Made by a program: the position numbers and the translations under genes. Positions 1 to 32,310 of a DNA stretch of 64,000 nucleotides are shown one piece after another; the first letter of the stretch is position 1; the number at the start of each line of letters is the position of its first letter. Source of the DNA: Pterobdella sp. o SKG-2022. Its lineage: Eukaryota > Annelida > Clitellata > Hirudinida > Piscicolidae. The notes beneath the pieces are model-generated. The model was given only the letters and a program-made list of their open reading frames with translations. It was not told the origin of the DNA and did no database searches. The stretch covers positions 16,353,447 to 16,417,446 of the forward strand of contig OZ038322.1 in assembly GCA_964035795.1 (NCBI GenBank), given 5' to 3'.

Positions 1-14819
<14,819 letters not shown>

Positions 14820-15519
14820 TGTTTGAAACAATAAATAAACTTTATTAACTACATATGTGAACTTCAAAATTCTAAACAACAAAACACTGAAATGCAATTT
14901 TTAAAAAAATGATTTGTAATTAGTTGAATTTCACTTGAAACGCATATACTAAAACTTGTAACAATTATAAAATTTACATTTGATGCTTAAAAGCAGACGT
15001 CTTAAAAGGTAGACACGAAGATGTGGTATACATGTATATTGTATGCTTAGATTGTATAGTTTTTTTCTCTCAAAAAACATTCATCAATTTTTTCAATAAC
15101 TGTATAAATATGGTCATACCGAAATGACAAAATTTGATTTTGAGCATAAAATATCTTTACTGAAAATTTAAAAAAAATTGTTAAAATAAATAAAAAACTT
15201 GGTGAAATAGAAATAGATAAATTGTTTTAAAAAAACTTTTTATACTACTATTGTAGAAATATATAAAATTATCTATTAAACAGAAATCGTGTTTCTAAAA
15301 TAGAAATCTAACAGTTATCAAAAATTTTAAAATTATATTAAATAAATTATCAATATATATTTTTCAATATTAAAATATTTTTGAACACACTTTTAACACT
15401 TTTTACAAGTATTTTAATTATTTTTAAAAGTTAATCTAAGTCTGGAACGCCAAAGTAAAAAATATTAGAACATCTTCAATAGAAATATCATAATGAAATC
15501 TTCAAATAAACCTTATGAT
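14820..15519. other. shared upstream region of divergent catulin and TGS1
   Basis: This 700-bp stretch separates the first codons of catulin (minus) and TGS1 (plus). It is very AT-rich with no recognisable exon. Both promoters must lie here, but no clear core promoter motif can be picked out from the AT background. Confidence 0.6.
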
Positions 15520-20617
<5,098 letters not shown>

Positions 20618-21383
20618 ATCGAAATCTATCGTTCACGGTGTTTTTTGTGTAATATTATTCAATTTTTCAAGCTTAATTGCTCTACTGGATGAATGAGTCT
20701 TAAAACACTAAAAATGGTTCGTTTTTTTTGACGTTCAGTGTTTAAATGATCGCATCGCATCTCTTAAATATATTCTTGGGCTCTCAATTAAATATTAGCG
20801 GTTCAGCACAATCTTTATATGTTTCGAGTCACCACGCACCATAGTCCCTATGTACTAAACGTCATCATAATCTGTGTTCATTTGATAAAGTATTTATAAT
20901 ATGAATTAAATAAAAAAAATTTTGCATTTTTATTTCATTTTCTTATTATATTCGATAGCGCAAAAGTGATGCAAATTTAGAAACATCAATAATCGATATA
21001 ACCAAGCTATTCTACATTATAATAACCACAAGAGCCTGGCTTTAATAAATAGACGTGAGAAAATAGAAATTTCATAATTGATACAACAAGAACTTGTTTG
21101 ATTATTGTCTCAGAAGTTAAACGAATTAATAAGTTTAGCAAAAACAGAATGTATTATAATGACATGAGATACAACGACCACATTGCTGTCACAATAGTTT
21201 GGATACAGCTTTAAAAGCTAATTGTTTTTGTCAAAGTGTGTTGTTCACAACATCAACTATACCAAGCCCTTTCATTTAACAAGTAAACAAGAGTCATCCT
21301 TTAAATCGTGTTTAAGCCTACACGCACCCTATCCTAAAAACCACTTTAAACAAACCCCCATTTACACATACAACGGTTACGCC
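20618..21383. other. convergent 3' region between TGS1 and SERINC
   Basis: The two genes end tail to tail here, 766 bp apart. The stretch should hold both 3' UTRs. AATAAA occurs near 20904 and 21043. An open frame on plus covering 21222-21461 overlaps the antisense of the last SERINC exon and shows no family pattern, so it is not called as a gene. Confidence 0.5.
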
Positions 21384-24300
21384 TCAGTAGAACTGTCTAT
21401 TGGTAAGCACCAAAGGAGCCACCAGAGACCAAGAATAAATCAACAAACACACCCAGCTTGAGCTGATCTTTATCCACATGGCTGGCTCGTTGCTCGACAT
21501 GTAATTGATGCTTGCTGTTGGTCTGCCAAAAATTATATGGGTGTGCAAAACAAGTTTATCAGACTAATCTGAATGATTATAAGTGTGCGTAAGTCGATGA
21601 TGGATGCAAAAAGATTACTACATTAAATATAAAAACACAAGAAATCTTTCTTCATTTCGCTTCTTTTCGAAACTTTGCATGAGTTTTCTCCAAAAGTATT
21701 CAGACCTATATAGAAAAATGATATTGTAATGAAAGGGCACTAACTTGTACCAATGGGTGAGAGTCATCATGATGTACAAAGATGCCAGCATGAGAATGAA
21801 GTGGAAGAAAGAGTAGTTGTAAGCCACTGTATCCTTTTCATCATCCCACCCCCTCGAACCACCTTGCTCTGCTGTGCCTGGGTCAACCAGGTTATTTTTG
21901 TTTATATTATTATTATTTTTGATAGTAGTTATATTAACATATGGGTTATTCACGTTTATGACTATTCAATTGTAGTTTTTGAAATTATATAGACTAACGA
22001 GTGTTCTATATGTACTTGAAATCATTATTTAACATCAATAATATTAATTTTTTGTGTTAAAATGTTATTTTTGAAAACTATTTGTATTAATTAGTTGTAT
22101 TAATAATGTTTATATTTTTTGTATTAACTTTTTGTTGAATTTTGTATTAATAGCAAAAATTATGAAAAGGCAGTTTAAGCTGTAAGTAACAAAACTTGAA
22201 ATTATAACAATAACAGTGGAATTAAGCTGTTGAAAAGTTAATTTTGAAAATGTGCTAAGATGAAAAACTGCCAAACAGAACATAACTAATAAGATAAAAA
22301 TAAAATTATTTGATGATATTTGAGCGTGCAACACCTTCGGGTTCTGTGTAGATTGGTTATTGAATTTCTTATTAAGCAAACGAAACATGTGTAACGTCAA
22401 AAATTTACACTTTTATGTAATTAGTAATAAACATATTTTTATATGTAAATATTTAGATTATGTGAAAAAATGATTAAAAATTAACTGTTTTAAACAATTT
22501 TGAAATATTAATAAACCTTCATTGTTCAAAATAGCTGAAAAAATTAATTGATTAGATTAAAATTATATTGAGGTATGAATTTTCATAATACATTCTATTA
22601 CCGTTAACATCCAATTAAAATTAGTCTTACTGAGTAATAATAATACACATGAAATACGTTTATATTAAATACAATATAAGGCAAAATAAACTGAAATATA
22701 ACACTAACATTCCCTTAAAACACACCTTAGGTTGAAATAACTTAAAAACCACAAGCATCATAACAAACGAGTAACAAAAAGTTAACTAAAAACAAACTAA
22801 AACCTGCGTCATCGTCCTCAGACGCTTTGCCAGACAACTTATTCATGTTGTTGATCGAGCTAGATCTGATGCTAATAAATCAATTGTATTTATAACTAAA
22901 GTATCCAACATAATTTAAGTAGGCCGACTTAAGTCGAGCCACTATAAACATAAATGATACCAAATAAGGGACAGAACCAATGCCTAACAATGCCATTGAT
23001 ATCAATGGTTATTACTCTCAGAAAGAGCAGCTATTTCGTCTGATGGCTTTCTCACCACTTTTCCATAATTACTTGATCGTATGCTTGAAGTTAACATTAT
23101 AAATACACTTATATAATAGAGTTAGTTATATCAATACAATTATATAATAGTAATAGTCATTTTTAAAGCAAAAGGTGTCTAGAAAATAGTAGTCTTATAT
23201 TAGGATTAGATTGATATAAGCCCATGAAAATGGGACCAAAAAGACGTTAAACAATGATGAAATGACTTCGTCTAATGAAGTTCAAATGAAAGTTTGATGA
23301 AATTCTGAGTTGGTATATCCTAATCATTTTTCTCATCATCAATCGAAACAAACATAACAATATTTATAACATGAAAAAAAAACTAGTGACGTAAAAAAAT
23401 TATTATTGAAGTTATGCTAAGTGAGCTTAGAGGCCACTTAAACACCTCTCCATCATAAAACTATAATCAACTGGCATTAAACTATTATGACACAACATTA
23501 AATCCAGCAGACTCACCTGGAATATAGCACAGTGAAGAGAAAGAGAGCCAGTGAGACGATGCTCTGCCAGTCTATGCCCACGGCATTTTTCATGCTTATC
23601 GCTGTCAGAATAATAATCAACCAAGTTTAGCTGTTTTAATCAACTATATAGAAGCTCATTGAATGAATTGCAGTGTGATAAATTAGAGATTGATAATTGG
23701 TGACGTAAATTAGCCGGAAATCAATATAATAGAAACAAACACTATGGTTTATTGAAAAACTTATTACACGAAGCTTTTCGTAAGAAGATATTCTTATATT
23801 ACAACAATGCCTCACCAGAATCATCAGTTAAATTTCCGATGTTGCCGTTAGTGATGTTGTGTGGCACGAAGATGTCGTAAAAAGAGGGGTTACATTTGTG
23901 ATCTGTGTGTGTTTAATATTCATATCATACCCAAATAGCAATGAAAAAGATGATATTAAAACATCACACTGCTGAAAAACGGTTGAACAAACAATAATCA
24001 CATCGACAAGTTTCATCTCATTTAAGAGATTATGACCTTCTTTCATTACATTGTGAGACTACCTCACTCAAAAATAAAATATATTCAAACACAAAAGCCA
24101 TATACATGAGCAATATAAAGATGATAAACTTTTGAGTTTAAAAGAAAGAAAAAGAATGATGAGAAGCAGAACTGACTGGGGTTGTTATTCATGGCAGACC
24201 AGGTGAGAAACATAGTGTACAAGGTGATCACTGAAGACTGTAGCAAGCCTGATCGGGGATTCCCTGGAGAATAGTATATTCATAACTAGTTGAATGAATC

Positions 24301-26917
24301 ATTGTTATTCTAAGATTAAAATGACAAATCGAATTAATAATATTTGCAATAGTCGTTTTGTAATGACAAAAACCTATTATTTGATAACTTTAATAATCTA
24401 ACACGTTTGCTTCAATAAATTCACTTATAAAACTTAAAAAATACACACTTCTATTAAAGAAAGTGAACTATAAATTTCCATAAGCTTAGTCTTGTCAAAG
24501 GACATTAGCAAAATTTTACTATTCTTATGACGAAGCTAAGCTTATTGAAATTATAGCTCAATTTTTTGATTAAACGTGAATTTTTAAAATAACATTTTGA
24601 AACTGTTGTAATAAAGTTAAGTTGAATGAAACATAAGATGCTTTTTAAAGAACTCTCACATGTATTATTAAAAATTTTTTCAAATTTTTTACCAAAGGCT
24701 ACGCCATAAAATAGATTCTGCTAAATGATAAACACAATGGCTTGGAAACCTTCTTGGATGACAGGCAGGATAGAGACCACAGAAATGATGAAGCAGAGAA
24801 TAAGGTTGAAGCTGATGAAAAACTTGTGCAGACCACATTCAGTCTGTTATTGTTCACCCATTAAACTCAACCATAAAATTTGTCATTAAGAGTATAACCG
24901 TATACATTGTATTGTAACACTGATACAGTTTTAAGATGCCATATGTAGAGTAAATTGTAATACTTTCTCTTAATGAACAATTACAAGTAGAGAAATTACA
25001 AGATAGCTAAAAAAAGATCGTCATCATCATTATTAAATATGCTAAAAACATTTGAATATTTAATGTAAACTATGACGTACATCGCCAGCATAATATATGT
25101 AGAAGAGACACGCTGCAACTAATGACAAAGCGTAGAACAGAATAGTAAAGAAGAGAAGACCTGTAAATCAATATAATGCTTGATTTTAGTTTATAATGTG
25201 ATATATACAATTAAAATCAAGGAAAAGCAATAGCTATCAAATAAATCAGAAACCTTTGAAGAATTAATAAAATGACCTGCAAACCACTTTTTCAACTCAG
25301 TATCTTCATACTTGGCAATCCACAATTCATTCCAGCTGTGTGCTCCATCCACAAGAAGAACCAATTGGATCAGTATGAAAATGAATGCTCCCAACATGCC
25401 GATTATCATCCATGCTGTTTGTTTGAAGTCAATAGTTTCAGATTTTTATGTTAATAGATAAAATTTATGAAATTCAATAAAGTAGTGTTTTTTTTCAAAT
25501 TTAATTGTATGTGAATATTTTAAATGTTTAAAGTTTTAATTATAGACAATTTTTGATTTTGAACTGTTAACACTTGTAATCATAAACAATTGACAAATGA
25601 TGAAGGACCTTCTCTGAACTGTATTTCCCTCTCTCCTTTGATGAAGAATGCTCCTACACAAATGCCAGCAACTAAAAGAAACTTGAAAAACCAAAACCTA
25701 GCATTTATAAAAACTTGTTAAAAAAAAATTTTTAAATAAAAAAAACTTTAGTCAAAACTAGTAAAAATATATGTATCTAAACAAAAATACCCATTTTGTA
25801 AAGCAGATCTAGGATCTTTGGAGCTTCTAACTCTGATCATAATGATAGTAAAAAGAAGAAAAAATCCTGCAAGAGCAAAGCAAACCTGAAAAACAAATTT
25901 TTAAAATTATTTATTCAAATGAATGTATTTGAAAAAATTTTAAATAAATTTTAACACTGAAACTTAAACACTCACTCTATAAACTGCCATAAAACCCACA
26001 AAAGACTGACAATCGATAGAGGGTAACTCATAACCAGGTATCACAGTGGTTGGATTACACAATATATCCAACTGTGAATCAAAAAATGTTGTTATATCCT
26101 ACTTTCAAAATAATTAAAATATTTGAAATTGTTTCAATTGATTATAAATTTAATAAATTCCTCAGAAGTATACTTTAAATAAACATACTTTAGCCAATTT
26201 AGCAGATACTGTGGGATTGAGCATGATACATGCCACAATAGTGCCGAGAATCAAAAAGATAGCATATACAAATCTGGTGACAACTGAATTTCGAGTAGAT
26301 GGACAGGCAGCACAACACAAACTACAGGCTGCACTACCGAAGCAGCAAGCCAACTGGAAAATATATAAAAAATTGAATGAAACATTGAAACTAACCTTTA
26401 AAACTAATTTTTATCAAAAACAAACACAAAACTATTAAACAGAATTTTTACGAAACCCTTTGTAGGACAAACTTTAATTCTCAAAAAAAAAAAATGTAAA
26501 TTTGTCTCACAAAAATGTTGTTAAATGAACACTTTTTGTTTGTTTTTTTTTATACAATGTGGCAGACAATTTTACTTTAGCTACGAAGGTTAAAACGATT
26601 TTATCAAAAACTTTCATTAACTGTATAATAAGACGAAGCTTTTTGTTGAACTCACATTATCAATTATATATATACTTGCTAATGTGAGTTCAATTTACGA
26701 AAAGCTTCGTGTTATTATTCAGTTGATGAAAGTTTTTGATAAAATCGTTTTTTGTTAATAATCTAGTTTAGTTAATCACTATTAAGCTTACTTTCTAAAC
26801 AATTCATTCATTTCTAACACATAGAACAATAAAATTAAAGAAGTTCAAGATTCTAACTTCAAGCTAAAAACTAATAAACGTTACCGAAGAAGTAAGAGAT
26901 CCCAAAGCACAACCCAT
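21384..26917 (-). CDS. SERINC: serine incorporator (SERINC/TMS family) membrane protein
   Basis: Multi-pass membrane protein of the SERINC family, linked in the literature to serine incorporation into phospholipids and to lipid scrambling. Exon 1 (26917-26885) encodes [11 protein letters not shown] and joins at 26356 to [19 protein letters not shown], the cysteine-rich family N-terminus with the first membrane helix. Next come exons near 26075-25980, 25885-25790, 25680-25610, 25409-25255 ([20 protein letters not shown]), 25160-25085, 24840-24735 ([20 protein letters not shown]), 24265-24185 ([19 protein letters not shown]), 23610-23515 ([20 protein letters not shown]), 22864-22800, 21892-21745 ([19 protein letters not shown]) and the last exon 21522-21384 ([20 protein letters not shown], then [12 protein letters not shown] and stop). 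The exon order and the signature YSFFHF...[11 protein letters not shown] make the family secure; which vertebrate paralogue it matches cannot be decided. Confidence 0.95.
24473..24552. repeat. short foldback in a SERINC intron
   Basis: AATTTCCATAAGCTTAG near 24473-24489 is inverted, with one mismatch, as CTAAGCTTATTGAAATT near 24536-24552. The arms hold the AAGCTTAG / GACGAAGC pattern related to other foldbacks here. Confidence 0.45.
26592..26751. repeat. palindromic foldback element, about 70-bp arms
   Basis: The left arm (26592-26659) and right arm (26680-26751) are near-perfect reverse complements around a 20-bp AT spacer. Outer ends are AAAACGATTTTATCAAAAAC; the inner part carries GACGAAGCTTTTTG and GAACTCACATTA. 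It sits in SERINC intron 1 and encodes nothing. The inner arm closely matches that of the element at 30164-30272, so these are two copies of one family. Confidence 0.85.
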
Positions 26918-28916
26918 TTGTAAAAAATATTATTTAATCAGTTAGTTACGAATGTTGCGAATTACTAATGTTCATATGAAAATAAGCATCTATAAATAGC
27001 AACTTTCTCAAAAGTTTTCTAGAGCTTAATTGAAAAATACTCTTTTTGAAAAAATTAAAATGATTAGTGTTTTGATTTTTCAAAAAATATTATAAATTTT
27101 TTTTTATTTAGTTTTCGAAATCTTGGTTTTTGAACTTGTAAAGTTTGTTTACAATTCTGAATATTTTTTCACATATGAATTTTAAAAACAAAATTCCCAT
27201 TTAGTATGTTTCTCAAAACTTGTTTTTTCATTTGATTGAATATTTATCAAAACAGTTTTCCAATTCATTGATCTCTAGTAGCCACGGTCCAACCGCGCAA
27301 GTGAAAAAAGATTGTTGTAAGAAGCCTGGTGGAACAAAGAAATATGAAAATAGCTCAGATTAAAGGGAATAACTTAAATATGGTTTGTACAAACTTCCTT
27401 AATTGCTTACAATAAACCTGCATACACCGAAGCAGATCTTCCAATAAAGCCGACCCTTGGTTAAAAAATTGGCTTTTGATTTATAGATTTCAATAAAACT
27501 GAAATTAAATGTTCGATCTACGTATGAGTTTTGCTGAGTGCTTTAATTACGCTTTGAACAGCCCTGTCAAAATTGACAGCTCTAAAAAAACCATACTATG
27601 GATAAGACATCTACACTAGCAGCCATTAATATAACAAATATGTTTTAAAAAAAATTAAATATTGTAATAAAATTTGACTAGTTCTGATGATTATTACATT
27701 GGCGCTTTACAATACCTATAAAAGGAATTTTGAATGAAAAAAATTTGAAAACAACATAAACATGAGAGTATTTTTATAAATCGAAAACCGAAGCTGAATT
27801 AAAATTTTATTTCATGTTCAAAGCTAAATGCAAATAAAATGATGAAAATGTATACAATTCCGAAAAATCAATTTAGAAATGAGTTAAGACAATGACTGTG
27901 GCTCCAATACGATTCAACCATCTGAAAAATTTTGTGCTCCAAGGAGAAATGCCTGACACCGTAACGTAAATGAATGTTTATAATTTAAATATATATTCAG
28001 GCTTTTGAAAGCTATCATGCCTAGTAGATAAATGTTGCTACATGAAAAATTAACACAAAAAGTTTGGCTACCTATAAAACACGACTCAATAATAACCACA
28101 TATTCTACCAAAAGATATAAATAAGATGTTGTTAAAAAAGATATTTCAAAAAAAAACCTTTCGATGTTAAAAATTCAAAAATTATGGTTTCAGATATCAA
28201 AATTTCGTATAAAAAATAATAAATATTACAAAAGACATAAAAATATTATGAACAATTTCATAATGCTAAAAAAAACCATGGTAAAATCACCAAGAGATCA
28301 AGACTGCTCACCAAATATAAGAAAACTAAGTTAACCACCCAAAGAAACATAACCAAAAAAATAGACATCTGTTATAACGAGGCTATTGCTTACATTAGTC
28401 ATATATTAAATTAACTCAAAAACACTATAAATCAATTGAATATATAAAAGACATGGATATAATGAGGTGGGTAACTTGGCATTTAATAAACGAAAAATAT
28501 TATAGCTATCACCATCAATTTAAATGCAATATTATTATAGAAAGCCCTTCACGAATATTTTAAAGATGAAACCTTAAGTTTGCATAGAAATAAATCTAAT
28601 AACCATTGTTTAAAATACTCTGCAATACAAAACAGAGTCTATACCTAATTACTACAAATAAAATATATTTAAATAAGTTAAAAGTCTGAAAGCAACAAGA
28701 TCAAGGAGTGACAATGGTTTAAAGGCGTTAAAACTGATGATAACCACATTGAGATGAGTATTATAAGCCAAACCTCACTAATTCGAAATCCAAAAATAAC
28801 TCAATTATATAAACTCCTCCTATATAAACAATTAAACATATTTAACCATTTGAAGTTTATAAAGTTTCAATATTAAAATAACCAAAAACATCACTCTAAA
28901 ACCACAAAAATAAATA
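26918..28916. other. intergenic region between SERINC and UNC119
   Basis: About 2 kb upstream of SERINC and downstream of UNC119, both on minus. It should hold the SERINC promoter and the UNC119 3' UTR. No exon-like sequence, RNA gene or clear repeat was recognised; open frames here are short and without family pattern. Confidence 0.6.
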
Positions 28917-31557
28917 TTAAGCATCATAAACTCCAGCGTCATAAGCGTAATAAGCTTTATTGTGCATTACCAGACGGCCATCAACGAAGTAGAAGCTGTC
29001 GGACCTTGTGTCAAACGGATTTTCAATCATCTCTTTAGCTGCAAATTATTCAATTGTTTAATGATTTTATAAATGTATAATTTAACCATCATTTTAATTG
29101 ATTCATTTAGCCGTTTTCATTGAAAACAAGCTAGCATAATCAATGCAACATTATGAGTTTAAATGAATTTGAAACAAACTAAAACTACGAAGCTATAAGA
29201 ACCGCTAAAAAAACTATTCAAACAATAAGGTATGATAGCTTAATAATTGTCTCTATTAGCGCGTTACTGAGTAGATGAGAATAAATTCTATTAACCCATT
29301 TCTGGCGAGATTTTGGGAAAGTTGTAAATGTGTTCCATAGAGTTTCTGCTGTTAGGAATCACGAAGCCAAACTCGAAGTCAAAGTTTTTCAAGAGTGTGT
29401 TTTTAAAATAGTGCTTCTCAATCATTCTTAGATTCTCAACTGGTTTATCGCCTATTCGAAAATCCACTCTGTCAAATAGATCGAAAGTTCAATAGTCATT
29501 TTTGAAACAGTATTTTTATGACTATTTACTGAAAAAGACTATATAATAAAGCAAAAGAATGCATTTGTTAACAATTAGCCTCAGAGCTGTAAATCATAAA
29601 AACACGAAAAAACTTGAATTTTTTATTTTGACGGAGCTTTTCGATAAATTCTATATCCTCATAAGGTAACCATTCAAGTTTTGTCGTGTTTTAATGATTC
29701 ACTAAAGTATGTATGTACAAGCAGTTTGACTTTCAAAAAATTTTATAACAAAATTTCGATGAAGTTTTTTTCAATAAAATTAAATCTAAATTGATATAAA
29801 ACATTTAAAGCTGAATTCTATATAAAAAACCAATGTTCGTTAAAAAACTATGAAACTTTATCATTGTATGTTATGTTTCTGCCACATAAGGTAGTACAAA
29901 ACTAAATTAGTTGCCAATGAGCTAACTTTTCAGAGACATCTTAATGTACTAATAAACAATATTCAAAAACTTTTAACATCAATTTTTGAGAGAATTTTAG
30001 TACATTTATCGAGCAGAATTTTGTTTAATAAATTCTTTCACCAATAATCTATTTATAAAAGCCTACAATAATATGGTTAACAAAATGCACTAATCTGATA
30101 AATGTAAAAAAGCCTAAATTTCAATTCTTTGACCCAAACGTAAATCTTCAAATAAAAAATTTCTAGGAGTTTATTTTATTCCCCAAAGCTTTTTGTAAGA
30201 TGAACTTAAATTATCAACTTGATAAAGTGAGTTCATCTTATGAAAAGCTTCGTGGAATAAAATAAACTCCTAAAAGTGTTTTATTTGTATAAGAAAACCT
30301 GAATGAATTGGAATTTTAAAAATTAAAAAAAAACAGTTTTTATAAGTGTACAAAATGATCTTTTTTGCATATCACTCTATTGTAGTATCAATAATCTAGG
30401 CCCACTGCTATCAACCCCAGTTACTGGGACATGTACAGCAGTATAATCTAATTGGATTGATAAGAACAATAATAATAATAAAATAAAAATGTATGTTTAT
30501 CTTATGAAAAGCTTTGTGAAAACTTTGTTCAATGAATAATTTTTGTTTGTTTCCATACAATTATGTCAGGCTATTCTATTTCCTCTTTAGTCTATCTAAA
30601 ATAGAACAAATCCAACCCATGCTAGCATGGAAACGGATATAAAATGATGTTGATGATGAGACTTACTTGCAGCTTTGTGTAACAAAATATCATAGTCAAT
30701 ACTTTTCTTTATTTTTAGTTTAAATAATAACGTTAAAATGAATTCTAACGTGGCTCCAACAGTTTTGAGTTGTAGGAACTCTGGGGAGAACTGGTATCTC
30801 ACAGATCTACCTGTTTCCAAGCTGTCCTCACCATCTATAATTAAAACTTTTTAATTAAAAAGATAACATTGAGTCATATATTTTTTAATAAAGGCACTTA
30901 TAACAAACTTCATTTAATGATTAAAATTTTTTAATTTATGTATAAAATAATTATAAAATAAATAAAAAATAGAAGAGGGAAAAAACTATTTTCATTAAAT
31001 AAATAAAACTATATAATTTGAATAAAATTAGAAATTGAAAAAATAACCAGTAAGATTTTCAGGCTTAGAAACTTCGAAGAGGGTAATTGAACTTTCAACA
31101 TCTCTCAACTTGAAATGTAAAAACTCTATACCATATGTATTTGCTTCTATTGGACACAAGTAACCTATTGAGTTGTATAAGAAATTTTCAAAAAGTTATT
31201 TTTGGAATGCTTTTCAAATATAAATGAATCACAAATAATTCAATTTTTCCAAATTAATTTTTTGAGTGAATTAATAATAATTTTACAATTGAAAAACAGT
31301 ATAAAATAAGCATATTTAGTTTAGATATGGAAATGGAATATTCGAGACATAACGAAAATAAGCTTTTGACAAAAAACTGTGTTGAAATTAAATAAATTAC
31401 AGTTCGTCAGTCTGTTGAGTTTCAAAACATCCTCTGGAGTAATATTTTCTTTTTTCAAAAGTTCTTCTTCGGTTACAGAAATGTCAGACTTTTCATCTAC
31501 ATTGTGAATAATGGCAGAATTGTTGGTCGAAGCATGACTTTTTACAGGTCCGCTCAT
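28917..31557 (-). CDS. UNC119: UNC119 lipid-binding chaperone
   Basis: UNC119 binds myristoylated N-termini in a beta-sandwich pocket and ferries cargo to cilia and membranes, with release by ARL2/ARL3. The start is ATG at 31557; the N-terminal exon (to about 31402) is acidic and ends with [14 protein letters not shown], the family entry motif. Next come [19 protein letters not shown] with [14 protein letters not shown] (31165-31048), [20 protein letters not shown] and LEFIL (30836-30735), [20 protein letters not shown] with [20 protein letters not shown] and NFPKISPEM (29475-29297), and a last exon [20 protein letters not shown], ending at 28917. All parts of the domain are present, so it should be functional. 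Introns contain two foldback elements. Confidence 0.95.
29592..29699. repeat. foldback element in a UNC119 intron
   Basis: A 27-bp inverted repeat with two mismatches, starting AATCATAAAAACACGAAAAA (29592-29618), pairs with 29673-29699. The spacer contains GACGGAGCTTTTCGATAA, close to the core motif shared with the other foldbacks. Confidence 0.7.
30164..30272. repeat. foldback element in a UNC119 intron
   Basis: Arms of about 45-50 bp start with TAGGAGTTTATTTTATTCC (30164-30182) and end with its complement (30254-30272). The inner part, CGAAGCTTTTCATAAGATG on the complement, followed by AACTCACTTTA, matches the inner arm of the element at 26592-26751. Confidence 0.8.
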
Positions 31558-32310
31558 ATTGAAAAGGTATAAAAGTTTGTTTCAAATGTTTAAAAAGGTT
31601 TATATGATGAATCTAAAAATTTTGTAAATAAGCTTTAAAAGCATCTCCTGACAACAGTCATAGAAATGTTAAAATTTTTAAAATTATTTTGTAAAAAAAA
31701 ACGATTGAAAAAAGTAATTAAAAAACTATTTTTTTGATTAAAACATAAAAACTATATAATTTTTTTTTTCAAGTTTTTATGAGTATTTCGTCATTTATTC
31801 TTTATTCAAAGTGGTGGCCTTTTTTTGATTTACCTTTCATCTAAAACTTCATTTTTTTTTTGATAAAATTTCATTAGATGTTATATCTTCAAGTCCAACT
31901 CGAATCTTTTCGTGGTGTGGATCCGTTAAAAGGTTCTTGTCAGAGCTAAGTCGTTTGTTTCAGAAGGTATAACATCAAGGTGTCTTTTTAACGGTAAGCT
32001 GTTTGCTAGTTTGTATGGTTTTTCTTATATTAGTGAGTAATAAAATTAACAATATTTAAATTATCAAGTGAGATACAAAAACTGTTTTTTCACTTTTTAT
32101 ATGACTCACTCACAAAAAGCTTAATCAATTTGAATAAACTTTAAAAAATTTTTCAATGTTGAATATATATATATATATATATATGTATATATGAAAATTA
32201 TTGGATAAAAACCAAAAAATTTCACTTTTAGTTTAAACTTAAATTTTAATCAAGGCAGGTTAAATGAAAAACAAATTGTAACATTTAAGAAAAAAAATAA
32301 CGTTACTAAA
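31558..32310. other. shared upstream region of divergent UNC119 and the ATPase gene
   Basis: A 753-bp spacer between two divergent starts. It holds a short (AT)n run at 32166-32183 and otherwise AT-rich sequence. No exon was recognised. Confidence 0.6.

Noticed and set aside
21222..21461. 79-residue plus-strand frame between TGS1 and SERINC
   Set aside because: It covers the antisense of the last SERINC exon and the convergent 3' regions; no start context or family pattern.
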